A DNA stretch of 64,000 nucleotides from Zonotrichia leucophrys gambelii. Taxonomy: Eukaryota; Chordata; Aves; Passeriformes; Passerellidae. Below the pieces are notes generated by a model. That model was not told the origin of the DNA, searched no databases, and worked only from the letters and a program-made list of their open reading frames with translations. Positions 12,001 through 28,720 of this stretch are shown here, in pieces; positions within the stretch are counted from its first letter, which is position 1, and every line of letters starts with the position of its first letter. The DNA lies in NCBI RefSeq assembly GCF_028769735.1, contig NC_088178.1, positions 20,534,357 to 20,598,356 of the forward strand, in the 5' to 3' direction. A program made the position numbers and the translations under genes.

Positions 12001-14659
12001 GTGGAGGAACCTGCAGCTGGGTGGTTATCATGGGAGCCAGCTGCATTTGGGCAAGGTGCTGCTGGGGGAAAGGCTCACAGTCCCTGCTCTGGAGCTCACA
12101 GTAGGGCTCCCAGCAGGATTAGTGTCCCAGGCTGTTACAGATGTTACAGGCTAAAACTGTAACATCTCTTGCAAGCGTTTGTCCTGTATGGAGCCAGCTG
12201 TACAGCAGCAGCCTCGATGAGTGGATATGTTCCTAAACCATTGCTCAGCCAGCAGCTCACCTGCTGATGTTGGTGCCAGTGCCTCAGGAGCAGTGGTGCA
12301 CGGCCTGTATATACACACACAGGTATAACGTGGCCCTTGGTTGCCCCATGAAGCTCTCTGCCTGTATCCAGCAGGGAGAGGTACCTGCAGTTGTGCCATC
12401 TCCACCTGGTACAGTGATGCCTTCTGTGCCCAAAACTGAATCCTCTTCTGCAGTGTGTGATAGGAAAGGTCAGAAAGGAGATGGAGTAACTCTGAAACCT
12501 GCTTCTCAGCTTCTTGTTTTCCAGCATCTGCACTGGGCAGATGGCTCTGGATTTTCCCTGGAGAAGATGGGGTGGGAATTAAGTCTGTTTTGCTCCAAGT
12601 ATAGACCACAGGGCAGATGGCTGTGTGTCCTGGGTGCTGTTGACTGAGAGCTGTCCCTGCTTTTATCCCTGGGAAAAGGCTCAGAGGGTAGAAGTGGCCC
12701 CACACAGAGCCCAAGGGCTTTCTGCCCGGGTATGCTGCTCTCTGAGCTCCAGGCACACAGCAGGGCTGCTCCAGTGCTATGGCTGCTGTCCCTGGTGTTG
12801 CAGTGACAGCAGGGCAGGAGGCATGGCTGCCATTCCCAGTGCTTTTCTGCATCACTGGGCATGGTGGTCAGGGATGGATGTGGCTGCCTAATACAGCAGG
12901 GCTCACTGAGGCAGGTCAAAAACCCTTCCCATTGAGTGGAGGGTGCAGGCTGAAACATTTCCACCTAGTAATTGCTCAGTGCCAGCACCAGGGGGACTAA
13001 GTCATTGCACAAAGTACCACAGCTCAGGGTGTCTCCAGCAGCAGTGCTTGACCCGCACAGAGGCTGGTGGAATCATTGTGTGGCATTAAAAAACCCCAAG
13101 CTTTCTTGATCTCGGACTTGCTGCTCAGGAACTGCCAAGAAAAGTTGGCATCTCATCATCTGGTGCAGTCTGGGGCTACTGCTTGAACTAGTTGCTGTGA
13201 CCCCAGGGATGCCAGCATCTTCAGGAGAGGAGAAAAGTACATGGGTGGCTGGTCTCTGCTGAGCCCTGCATGGCTGCCCTTGTCCTGGGAGCGGTGCTGC
13301 TGCCTGATCTGCTCTGATGGGACAGGAGCCCTCTGTGTCTGAGTGTTTGCACACCACTGTGGCATCTTTCCTCAGCTCCTGGGGCCAGCAGATCCTGGGT
13401 GTAGCAAACTGCCTGGCTGTTTGAATTATATTCTGGGGAGGGGTAAAGTGATGGTTTCCTGCTGTACTGTGTGAATCTGCCCTTTCCTGGGGGTGTGCTC
13501 AGGTAAGTGTGTGGCCAGGCAGAGGCTGTCTGGGGCACTGGGTTCCTTGGAGGCTTCCTGGCTGCCTCTGCAGCGCTGGGTTCATGCTGCCTGTCTGTGT
13601 GCCTTGCAGGCTCTGAAAAGGAAGCCGGATCTCTTCCTGTGTAGCAACCTGGATGTCAAAGCAGTGTTTCAGTGTGGTGAGTACCATGGGCATGGGCATG
13701 TGCTCCAAATCACCCTGAGGAGAAGCCAGCCTGCCCCTTCTGTAGAGCTGGGTGCAAAACAGGAAGGGCAAAGGGCTGGGGACCACAGGGCTGATTTGGG
13801 ATGGCCAGGAGGTTTTCTGGCTGCTAACCTGAGTAATTTTTGCCTGCAGGTGTCCTTTCACTCAAGTTTCCCGAGGCCCCAACAGTCAAAGCATCCTGTG
13901 GCTTTTTTGTGAGTATGATGCCATCGTAGAGTCCTCCCTGAGAGCTGGGCGTGGGGCTGAGGTTGGGCGGTGCTGCAGTGTGGAGCCTGTGCTGGCACTG
14001 AGCAGCCTGGCCTCTGTGTTGCAGACGGAGCTGCTGCCCCGCTGTGGAGAGATCGCCCCGGTGGGACAGGTCGTGCATGAGAATGGCAAAGCGCTGCTGC
14101 AGGCAGTGCTGGAGGTGAGAGATGCTGCACCACGGGCTCCCCAGGCAGCACTGGGCTCTATTCCTGAGAGCATGCCTGCAGAGCCAGGGGCAGAGAGCCC
14201 AGCAGTGTGGGTGGGAGCAGGGAGTGACAGTGTGGGCTCAGCGTGTCGTTTGCTCTGTGGCAGGGCATCGGTGGCCAGGCTTCCCGCAGCCTCATGGATC
14301 ACTTTGCAGAAATCCTCTTTGCCTTGAACAAGCACTGCTTCAGCCTCCTGAGTGTCTGGATCAAGGAGGCCATGCAGCAGGATGGCTTCCCCTCGGCCCG
14401 AGTAACTCCAGAGCAGAAGGAAAACTTCAGCCAGCAGATCCTCAGGTTTGTGTGCCACTGGCCCTGGCAGCTGTGCCCCACACTTCCCACAGGAATGACC
14501 CCCCTGCATGGCCCAGTGCAGCTGTCCTACTTCATGTTTGTCCCCTCCCTCTGTCTCAGCAGAGAGCGTGTGAACAAGCGGCGAGTGAAGGAGATGGTGA
14601 AGGAGTTCACCTTGTTGTGCCGAGGGCTGCATGGTACAGAATACACAGCAGACTACTGA
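1..14659 (+). CDS. IPO13: Importin-13, C-terminal two thirds (partial gene)
   Basis: Importin-13 is a karyopherin-beta that carries cargo both into and out of the nucleus under RanGTP control. Seventeen coding exons are read: 1-50, 1021-1187, 1546-1666, 1947-2094, 2239-2420, 3291-3317, 4017-4151, 4382-4525, 4917-4997, 5584-5721, 5795-5891, 7709-7761, 13610-13676, 13850-13908, 14025-14114, 14264-14445 and 14563-14659 (TGA). All introns are GT-AG and the phases join without a break, giving 611 residues plus a partial codon. This corresponds to about residue 353 to the end of the 963-residue human protein. The sequence is all alpha-helical HEAT-repeat type. Blocks such as VYRPVYFQLVDVLLHKAQFP, LDDFAPMVPQLCEML and the terminal CRGLHGTEYTADY are near-identical to human IPO13 as I remember it. 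The 27-nt exon encodes EVLMKQIHK. The largest intron (7762-13609) is 5.8 kb. The promoter and first exons lie left of the window. Confidence 0.97.
3661..3704. repeat. 14-bp tandem repeat, about 3 copies, in an IPO13 intron
   Basis: The unit AGGGCAGGGTGACT is repeated about three times in a row, the last copy diverged. It lies between the 27-nt exon and the next exon of IPO13. No function is apparent. Confidence 0.8.
11576..11645. repeat. 30-bp tandem repeat, about 2.3 copies, in IPO13 intron 12
   Basis: Two adjacent 30-bp units begin CCTGGTGCTAGG and CCTGGTGTTGGG and both contain AGCTGGAC. A partial third copy follows. The repeat is slightly diverged and sits in the middle of the 5.8-kb intron. 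Confidence 0.75.
12139..12167. other. Perfect 11-bp inverted repeat (hairpin) in IPO13 intron 12
   Basis: AGATGTTACAG is followed by the 7-nt spacer GCTAAAA and its exact reverse complement CTGTAACATCT. The stem is too short for a microRNA precursor on its own. No terminator or RNA gene is implied. Confidence 0.6.
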
Positions 14660-15560
14660 GCACCTGGCCAGGACCGTGGACGATTTGCCTGGACCAGCTC
14701 TTCCCCACAAGGAAAAGCCCCCCCATCCTCCCTGCCCTGCTGCAGTACGGCTCATAGAATAACCCTCCACCTAGAATTAACCCACTCGGGACGCTCCTCA
14801 GCTAGATTTGGTGGCCGCATCTCGGTGTCAGCATCTTTGTTTCCCCCAGCATGCTCCCTCCTCGCAGGGAACAGGAGTGCTGGCTGCAGGAGGCGGTGGC
14901 GGGGCAGGGGAAGCCTGGGCAGAGCTGCCCCAGCACAGGCTGCCCTGTCCCCGGGCTACCAGCCCCTCCCCAGCCCTTCCCCGCAGCAGGGAGGCCACCC
15001 TGTGCCTGCAGCAGTGGCTGGCTGGGCGGGGGGATTTGCCCCCTGCTCGTTTGTACGTGTGGTTGGGAGGGGGGAGGCCCTGCACCTAATTATATTAAGA
15101 ATATTTCTATGTTGTGGCTGTCGTTATTGCAGTACCCAGACCTTCCAGCCTCTTCCCTCTGGGGAAAAAACTGAGTGGAGGGGTAAAATCAAGGCTGGAA
15201 CACCTCAGTGTCTCCCTGGCTTTGGGAGGGATGGCAAAAAACAGTCATGGAGCATAAACAGCCCTGCCTCACATGAGAGGGGCTGGGCTCCAGCCCTGCC
15301 AAACACAGGGTCCTTCCTGCAGCACAGGATGTGTGCACCCCATTACCATTCATAAGAGCAGCTGAGGGGCTTGTTTCTGCTCAGAGTTCCCCTGCCCTTG
15401 CCCTAGTTCCCCAGCCCAGCCTGTGCTTTTACTGTTAGAGGTCCTGGTTCTGGTTTTCTGTTCCTTCTGGCTGGTGTTAGCTGACACACAGGGCTTTGCT
15501 CGCCAGCAGGCACTATGATACGTTTTTCACTTTGGGACATCTGTGCTCCTCAGCCCATGT
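14660..15560 (+). other. IPO13 3' UTR and convergent spacer
   Basis: This is non-coding sequence between the IPO13 stop and the end of the opposing DPH2 transcript. I see no canonical AATAAA or ATTAAA on the plus strand. An AT-rich patch near 15088-15130, just after a GC-rich stretch, is the most likely zone of IPO13 cleavage. IPO13 and DPH2 converge here. Confidence 0.5.
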
Positions 15561-15566
15561 TTTATT
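15561..15566 (-). terminator. DPH2 polyadenylation signal (AATAAA on the minus strand)
   Basis: TTTATT on the plus strand reads AATAAA on the minus strand. It lies about 370 nt past the DPH2 stop codon, a sensible 3' UTR length. Confidence 0.7.
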
Positions 15567-15938
15567 CTAAAAACCAGTTCATTCACAAATCCTCTTCAGC
15601 TTTAGTTAGCAGCAGTAGTCCACAAAAGCCTCAAGTCCCAGCACTGTCAGCTCTTGCAAAGTCGTGACCTTTCCATGTAGGGACAAAGCTGCCCTGGATG
15701 AAGGAGCCCTGGAGACTGGCTCTGGGCCAAGTGCCTGTCTCTCCTGGCCCTGCTGCTGCCCTGGCCATGAGCCTCAGGGTGCCACAGGCATTCCTGAACA
15801 CACATGCAGCTCCTGCTCTCCCACTGCAGTATTACTGACCTAAGGCTGCATCCAGCAAGGTGCCGGCAGTGCACCCAGTGGGAGGCAACAGCAGGGCCCA
15901 CACAGCCCCACTCCTGGCTGGGTGCCAGTGCTGCTGAA

Positions 15939-18900
15939 TCAGCGTTGCTCACACCCTTCGTCCTCATAGGCAATGGCAATCCCTCGCCGGCCCTGCACCG
16001 CCTTGGACACCGGGGTCTGTCCCAGCTGCTGCTCCAGGCCCCGCCAGCTGCGGGACTCCAGGAAGGAGGCTGGGAGGAGAAAGGGAATTGTTACCCGGAG
16101 CAAGAAGGTGGCACTGCCCTGCACCAGCACTCAGCCCCATCACGGCACCAACACCAACCTGCGGGGCTGATCTCTGCCAGCGCCCGTGTCTGGTCCCTGC
16201 AGGCCAGGGCAGCGCTGGGGGGCAGCTGAGAGGAGGGGGGGTCACAGAGGTGGGCAGCTCGCATCTTCCCTGAGATGAGCGAGACATCGGGAACTGCCTC
16301 CTCTGCGGGAACAGCCGGGGGGAGCTCAACATGAGCACAGGCACCTGCCGAGGAATGGTAGTGTTAGCCTGGCCCATCTGTCCTGGAGCAAGCACAGCTT
16401 ACAGGCAGGGCAGCTGGGTGCAATATGCCCTGGGAGGGTGTTGGGCAGCTGTCTGTAGCTGTTACCTGGCAGCAGGTCTCGGAAGTCTGTGAGGTAGTTC
16501 CCCATCCACTCACGGGCTGGGTTGCAGGCCAGCTCCAGCTCATAGGGGGTCACAACAGGTCTGTAGAAGTCACTGGAGTCCAGGAGGGAGTTCTGAGCAC
16601 AGGCCACCAGGACAAAGACATCCACCTCCGGGAAGTTGGCCAGCTTGGCGGGGTTGGGCTTCCCCACGGCCAGCGTGTAGCTGCGCTTGCCGGCCCGGGC
16701 CAGCAGCTCCCGGAGGTGCTGCAGCACGGTCAGGTAGCCCGCCACGCCGAGGGTGCCCACCAGGATGCCCACCACGCTGGCATCCCGGGCACGCTCCACC
16801 AGGTACAGCCGCCGCATCAGGGCCCGGTTGACATTGAGGGTCTCGCGGCGGCCGCAGCCGGTGGTGGGATTGAAGGAGCTGAAAGGACAGCGGTTCCAGG
16901 TCAGCATGAAGCTGGTGAGGGCGAGGCCCTCAGCTCCCACGTAGAACATGGCATAGTCCTGAAGCCCTCCTGCAGCTTCCACCAGGAACTGGCGACCAAA
17001 CTTCCGTTCCTCGCCAGGAACTGCGGGGCCAGGAGGGTCTCCCCACACCAGCCTGGAGAAGATGACATTGGGGTACTCGGGGCACAATTGCTGCTCCAGC
17101 TCGCCTGAAGAAAGAGAGGAGTGAGAACCAAACTTGGCCATAGTCCTGACATGGAGAAGGTGCAGCAGATCAGGGGAGAAGACACAAAAACCTGCCAGTG
17201 TCTGGGGAATGAGTGCCTGCTTGGTCTGACCCTGTCAGCGCTGCAGAGCTCAGAGCAGTACCAGAGCCCCCCTCCCTGGCCCGGAGCACTCACCCATCGC
17301 ATGGGCATACACCACATCGCTGAGCACCACCACACGGCTCTGCTGCTCAGGGTAGAGCTCTCGGAACGCCTCTGCGCAGCGCCCCACGTCCAGCGGCTGC
17401 TGCCCGAAGATGTGCAGCACCGGGAGCTTCCTGCAGGGGCTGAGGCAGGCCGGGCCGTAGTGCAGCACTGCCTCGGCACCCACGTGCTCGGCAGCCACTT
17501 CATCCACGCAGCAGCTGCGAGGAGAACAACGCGGTGTCACACAGGCTCTGCAGCACGGAGCCCTCTCCTCTCCCTGGCACCGCCCCGTCCCTGCCCGCGG
17601 GGGAAGCCCAGGAGCCCCACACGGACCTGCCGTACGTGGTGTCTCCCAGCACGAACATCTCGGCCCTGGTGGCTGCCTCCAGCCCGCCTGCCACCTGCAC
17701 CGCGTCTGCCAGGAGCTCGTCAGGGAACTGCAGGGCGACCTGGCGGGAGCAAGGGGAGAGGCAGACGGGAGTGAGGCACTGGGGAGGGTGAGGTGAAGGG
17801 ACAGAATGGATACAGTGGATAGAATAGACCCTCGGCAAGTTTGCTGATATGAAACTGGGGGGAGTGGCTGATACACCTGAAGGCTGTGCCATGCAGCAGG
17901 ACCTTGATGGGCTGGAGAATTAAGCAGAGAGAAACCTAATGCGGGTCAACAAGGGCAAGTGCAGTGTACTGCAAAACCCCAGCTACCAGCACAGGCTGGG
18001 GGCTGACCTACTAGAGAACAATTCTGCAGATAAGGACCTGGCAGGGCCCTTACAGCCAGGACAGCCAATGGGATCCTGGAGTGCACTGGCAAGAGTGTGG
18101 CCAGCAGGTTCAGAGTGATGATCCTTCCCTCCTGCTTGGCCCTGATGAGGCACATCAGGAGTACCATCTCCAGTTCTGGGCTCCTCAGGGTAAGAAAGAC
18201 AAGGAGCTGCTGGAGAAGGTCCAATAGAGGCCACACGGGGGTCTGGAGCATCTCTCTTGTGAGGAGAGACTGTGGGAGCTGAGCTTGTTTAGTCTGGACA
18301 AGAGAAGACTGAGAGATCTGTTGTGGTTTGGGAATGGAACTCCCCAGTTCAGTGCTCCCACTGAGCCTCTCCAAACCATGCTGCCACTCCCTGGCTCCCT
18401 CCTCTCCTTCCTCCTACAGTGGGATGGAGCAGAGAATTGGAAGCACAAAGGGTAAAGATCACAGGTCAAGATCAGAGCAGTTTACTGGAAACAGCAAATT
18501 AAATAAGAAAACCAACGTTAACAGCAACAGTAATAATAACAATGTATAAGAGACAAATTATTCACACAGGAGTGCTTGATGCAGGGCTCTGACTATACCT
18601 GACCATGCCACACTATGGAACTCAGGAAGAACCCCTTCCCTGTCCCCAGAAAGTGATGAGAAGTGGGACAGAGTAACCTCTGGGTCGTGGCCATGCCCCC
18701 TCCGGGCTACTGCAAAAATTAACCCTGTCCTGCCTGGAACGAGGACAAGATCTCATTAATAATATAAATATTTCAAAGGCAGGTGCCAAGAGGACGGTGC
18801 CAGACTCTTTTCAGTGGAGCCCACCAGCAGGAAAGAGGAAGGAGCAATGGCCATAAACCAAGGCAAAAGAAGTTTCATCTTAACACAGGAACGAGTCCTT

Positions 18901-19289
18901 TACACTGTGGGTGGCAGAGCACTGGAGCAGCTGCCCAGGGAAGCCGTGGAGCCTCCATCACTGCCGACATTGCAAACGCATCTGGGCGCGTTTCTGCACA
19001 ACCTGCTCTGGTGCCCCTGCCTTGGCAAGGGGGTGGGACAGGGCGATCTTCAGATCAGCCTCCCAGCGCTAACAATCCTGTGAGGCAGCGGGAGAGGGGG
19101 CGGCCGCAGCCCCCCGCCGGCTCCACACTGGGTCCCACTCACCTTGCGGAACCCGCCATCCCGCACGAAGGCGGAGGCCCGACCCATCTCGTAGTAGCCG
19201 TCGAGGTCGCTCCGCGGTGCCGCGGCCACGGCCGTGCACAGCTCCCGCCTCAGCGCGGCCTCCCCATCGCTGCTGAAGGCCGCGGCCAT
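15939..19289 (-). CDS. DPH2: Diphthamide biosynthesis protein 2
   Basis: DPH2 pairs with DPH1 in the iron-sulphur enzyme that starts diphthamide synthesis on the target histidine of elongation factor eEF2, in the cytosol. Six exons in transcript order: 19289-19143, 17739-17627, 17514-17294, 17104-16466, 16302-16159 and 16069-15939 (TGA). Together they encode 464 residues (human 489). All introns are GT-AG and frames join cleanly. The start ATG lies in GCCACCATGG, a near-perfect Kozak context. Recognisable blocks include [14 protein letters not shown], the conserved cysteine motif GSCCVD (about residues 86-91), [35 protein letters not shown] and the C-terminal [13 protein letters not shown]. 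The cysteines in GSCCVD and ELACNPA are candidate cluster ligands by family knowledge. Intron 1 carries a CR1 element interrupted by an LTR. The gene is head-to-head with ATP6V0B. Confidence 0.95.
17820..19085 (+). mobile_element. CR1 LINE 3' fragment, split by an LTR insertion
   Basis: The left part (about 17820-18318) resembles the reverse-transcriptase end of avian CR1, with AACAAGGGCAAGTGCA, TGTGGCCAGCAGGTTC and a TGGACAAGAGAAGACTGAG stretch. The right part (about 18748-19085) continues directly with CTCATTAATAATATAAATAT, CAGACTCTTTTCAGTGG, GAGCAGCTGCCCAGGGAAG and ends with TAACAATCCTGTGA, as in the CR1 3' end. The copy is 5' truncated and has no open frame. It is antisense to DPH2 and wholly inside its intron 1. 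The left boundary is approximate. Confidence 0.88.
18319..18747 (+). mobile_element. Solo LTR, ERVL-like, inserted into CR1
   Basis: The element is 429 bp, begins TGTTGTGG and ends GAGGACA, so it has TG...CA ends with a short TGT/ACA terminal inversion. It is flanked by AGATC at 18314-18318 and AGATC at 18748-18752, a 5-bp target duplication typical of ERVL-class insertions. Internal CAGTGGGATGGAGCAGAGAA and AAATTAACCCTGTCCTGCC resemble a common avian ERVL LTR family as I remember it. No internal viral genes are present, so it is a solo LTR. Strand follows the remembered consensus. Confidence 0.85.
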
Positions 19290-19623
19290 GGTGGCACGCG
19301 GGACCCGCTTCCGGGCTGCGGCGCGGCGCTGGCCAATGGAAGCTCTGCTCCGCATTCTCCGCCCCCATAAGCCCCGCCCACAACCGGGTGGAGATGTGAC
19401 TGCAGCCAATGGAAATACGCGCCGGTCGCGGTGCATTATGGTGTGTGTAGTTTCCCCGCCACTGTCAAACCAGGCAGCCAATAAGCGGGCGCGGTGGCAG
19501 CGGTAGCGTTCCGGTACTTCCGTGCGGGCGCTGCAGTTCCGGTCAGGTGCCGCGCGGGGGTCAGGTGACCCGGCCCGATCCGCTCCCGCCGCGCCGCCCG
19601 GTGCCGCCGCCGCCGCCGCCGCC
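19290..19623. promoter_or_regulatory. Bidirectional CpG-island promoter of DPH2 and ATP6V0B
   Basis: Only 334 bp separate the two divergent start codons. The interval is CpG-rich, lacks a TATA box and has three CCAAT motifs at 19333-19337, 19406-19410 and 19478-19482. ETS-like CTTCCG cores occur, for example at 19517-19522. A (GCC)7 run at 19603-19623 abuts the ATP6V0B ATG. CpG richness continues into both first exons, to about 19140 on the left and 19990 on the right. Confidence 0.85.
19427..19451 (-). promoter_or_regulatory. ZNF143/THAP11-type (SBS) promoter element
   Basis: Read on the minus strand the site is ACTACA, four bases, then CCATAATGCACCGCG. This matches the long ZNF143/THAP11 site (ACTACAATTCCCAGAATGCA type) in both halves and in spacing. 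Such sites are common in bidirectional housekeeping promoters. Assignment is by motif recognition only. Confidence 0.6.
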
Positions 19624-25609
<5,986 letters not shown>

Positions 25610-25882
25610 GCCCTGTTGCACTCAGCCTGTTCCAGCACACCCCAAGAGGTTCTGTACATACTTATTTAATGTTTCTATACTCGGTTGGGGTGGGAGATGC
25701 TGGCACCGGCAGCAGGAGCCTGACCGCCTAGAGCCCCGTCCTGCAGATCAGTCAGCCCCTTGGAAGAAACAAATTTCTCTGTGTGAATTCTGCCCCCAGC
25801 AGCCTGGCCCAGCTCGTAGGGCCCTGCTGCTGCCCATCCCTGGTGTGTAGAATTGACCATCAGTGCAATCCTGTGTCAGTGA

Positions 25883-25888
25883 AATAAA
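25883..25888 (+). terminator. ATP6V0B polyadenylation signal (AATAAA)
   Basis: AATAAA lies 274 nt after the stop codon in the sequence GTGAAATAAATATGG. The 3' UTR is therefore about 300 nt. Confidence 0.85.
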
Positions 25889-28079
25889 TATGGTTCTTGT
25901 CCAGCTCTTTCTCTTCCCTTTGCATGCTGGGGAGGTTTGCTGAGAGCAAGTGCTGGTTTGGGCTCCCCCAGAGATTCCTCTTTGTGCCTCTGGCAAAATC
26001 CCTGTCCTGTTCCAGGAGCCTGGTGCTGTCCTGCCTGTGTGGTGTTAATTCTGTTGCTTTCTCAGGCTGCAAGAGCCACCCTCTTTGGGCTGTGGGAACG
26101 CAGAGCTGTGCCTTGCTGCCTGGAGCAGGTACAAGGCTGTTGGAACAGGCAGCAGGCAGCTCTGAATTGCCTCTGCCAGGCTCCTAGCAGCCCAACGTGA
26201 GCCCAACACAAGCTGCTTTGTGCTTTTCAGCTCCTATCCAGGTAGTTTAGTGTAGGGGGGTGTACACAGTGTCCATAGCCCCATTGTGTAGCTGGAGAGC
26301 ACCAGAAGGACAAAGTGAAACTTTTGCCCCTTCAAAGGACATCCTCCAGCCAGCAGCTGGAGGTGGGACTGCATGCTGGGGCACTCCAGTCTGCAGTGCC
26401 CCTCTGTCCAGATAGAGGTCCCAGGGGTGGGGACACTTTGTGCTGGCTCTGTTCCCTGTCCCTAGCTGTGCTGAATAGTGTGGGGAAGCTGATTGTAGAC
26501 AGCTGGACCTGCAGCTCATCTGTTGCTTGGGGGAAGGGAAGAACAAGGTCCTTCTGCATGTGCTCTGCTGAGACCCTGGAGGCTGCTGCATCTGCTGTAT
26601 CCAGCACAAGGCCCTCATACTGTTCTTCTAGCAGTATACCTTCATAGAGAAAGCACTGATCTTCTAGTGCTGTGTCAGAGCAGATGCACTCTTGGAGCTG
26701 TCCTTTTCCTGTGTGGATGCCACAGGCTGGGGCAGCAGTGAGACTCCTGGAGCCTGCTGATTCTTGCCCTTGAACTAGGGCAGCTGTCTCTGCATGGCCC
26801 CTTTGAGATCTGCTGCTCTCCTGCCTTTCTTCCAGACTGTCCTATGAGTTTTGGGGCTGCAGTGAATTTCAGCCCTGGTTGCATGACAGTTGGGGGGAGA
26901 AAACCAAGCCACTGCCTCTGCTACCCGTGCTGGATGTCCCCTGGGGCTGGAAGCTCTCACAGGAGCAATGTGATACCTGTGTAGTGGCAGGACACAAACT
27001 GGGCCCTGCCTGGTTTGAAGAAAGAGTGTCAGATGTGGGCAGACTTTTGCCTGTTCTGTGTGGGAGCTGCAAAGCCATTTTATCAGACCCACACCAAGCT
27101 CAGGGAGGAGATGTCTGGAGCTGGAGGGGCTGTGCTGTGCTGGAGTTAGAGAAGTTGCTCTGTGGGTTAATCATCTTCCTGGTTAGCAGCTGTCTTGAAA
27201 GACTCACCCACTTGTTTTTCAAGGATGGGCCTTGCCCTGCCCTGCCTGGATAGAAATGCATCTGCTATCAGAAATGTGCCTCTGTGAGGTTCTTTTCCAC
27301 TCTCCCAATGATGCCTGTGAATATAACAGCTTTGGCAGGGGAATGGGCTCCAGACTTGCCCACAGGCCCCTTATAAGGACATGAGACCCATCAGGGCTAC
27401 TCTCAGGGTGACCCACAGCCTGCCTACCATAGCCAGCAGTGATAAGGTGAGAATGCCCTGTGGTTCTAGGTGTGCACTCTTGGGTTCCAGGACTTGGACT
27501 AAACACCTGCTGCTCAAGCAGAGAAAAAAAAAGCTAAAACAAGGCTCCAGGATCTTACACCTAGTCTCATTTAGAACCAGCAGCAGCAGGAGTTAAAAGA
27601 TATTTTGGTATCCATGTGTAGGTATCGATGATAAAAATGCCACCTGCTGAGGAGCCAAACCAAGAGCTGGAGAAGAGTTGGACTGCTTTCAGCAGGGCTT
27701 GTTTGCAGGGGTGGAACAGGGCTGGGCTGGGTAGGTGCCACTCGCTTCTCTGCTGAAAGGCTGTCTGTTGAAGGGAGCTGGAAAGCCCTCGCTTGGGTGA
27801 GCAGCCAGGCATGGCAGGAGGAGGGGGCTCGGGGCACAGGGCTGCTCTAAACAGACACAAGTGCTGGGGACGGAAGCTGAGCAGGTGGCAGAAGGGAAAG
27901 GCTGCAGACAGTGCAAAAACTCCTTGTGGTGGGCCGAACTTGTGGTGGGACCAAACCACGATCTTTCACTGATGCCATTGTGGTAAGGAGAGTGAGATTC
28001 CCGGTGTTTCCTAGCAATGAAACATAGAAAGGGTGGTGTGGGGGGGAATGAGCCACAAATAGGTTGCAACGGTCGCTGA
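25889..28079. other. Intergenic spacer ATP6V0B - B4GALT2
   Basis: There is no supported gene, transposon or strong repeat. Open frames here are short or belong to GC-rich chance frames. Base composition becomes CpG-rich after about 28080. Confidence 0.6.
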
Positions 28080-28720
28080 GCCAGCACCAACGGCCGGGAG
28101 CGTGGGAGTCGCCGCAGGTGGGTCCGTGGAAGCGCTGCCTTCCGGCAACGAGGAGCCAGGGAACGGAGAAAGGCCGGGACACCCTGTGTCGGTGTCCCGG
28201 CGGTGCTCGGAGGGTCCCCGCTGCCGCGCCTGGGGCCAAGGGCTGAGCCATCCCGCGGCGCAGCTGGAGGCGCCGCGCACCCCCGGGTGTGTCTGCATCC
28301 CTGGGATCCGCGCCCCGAGGCCTCGGTGCCTGCGGGACTGCCCTCCTCGGCCCGCGGCTTCGGGGCGGGCGGCGGCGGCGGCCCCGCCCGGTGCGGCGGC
28401 GGCGGGCGGAGCCGGCGTGCGGGCGCGGCCCCGTCTCCCTGCGGCTCTCGGCGGTGCGGCGGCCCGGCCGGCTGGGCCCCCCGCAGCCCCGGGCATGGGA
28501 GCCCGCGGGCCGGCGGCCGGGGCTGGAGGAGGAAGAGAAGGAAGAGGAAGAGAAGGAGGCGGCGGCGGGGGCCGCTGACCAGCGCCGGGGCGGCGCGGCA
28601 GCCCCGAGGCCGCGGTGAGTGGAGCGGCGCGGGCAGGCCTGGCCGGGCGGGTGAGGCCCGGGATGCGACCCGCGGGATGCGATCCCGGCCACTCATGGGC
28701 GGCACCACTCCGGCTCGGGA
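28080..28720 (+). promoter_or_regulatory. B4GALT2 CpG-island promoter with probable untranslated exon 1
   Basis: This is a very GC- and CpG-rich block with a good splice donor at 28615 (CCGCG|GTGAGT). A transcript from here would use an untranslated exon ending at 28614 and join the ATG exon through an acceptor before 30820. A purine-only tract occupies 28524-28562. The transcription start is not determined. Confidence 0.65.

Noticed and set aside
16425..17108. 227-codon plus-strand frame
   Set aside because: It is the antisense shadow of the large DPH2 exon 16466-17104.
27689..28708. 339-codon minus-strand open frame over the B4GALT2 island
   Set aside because: Same compositional artefact. 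The strand opposes the promoter and donor evidence, and there is no family motif.
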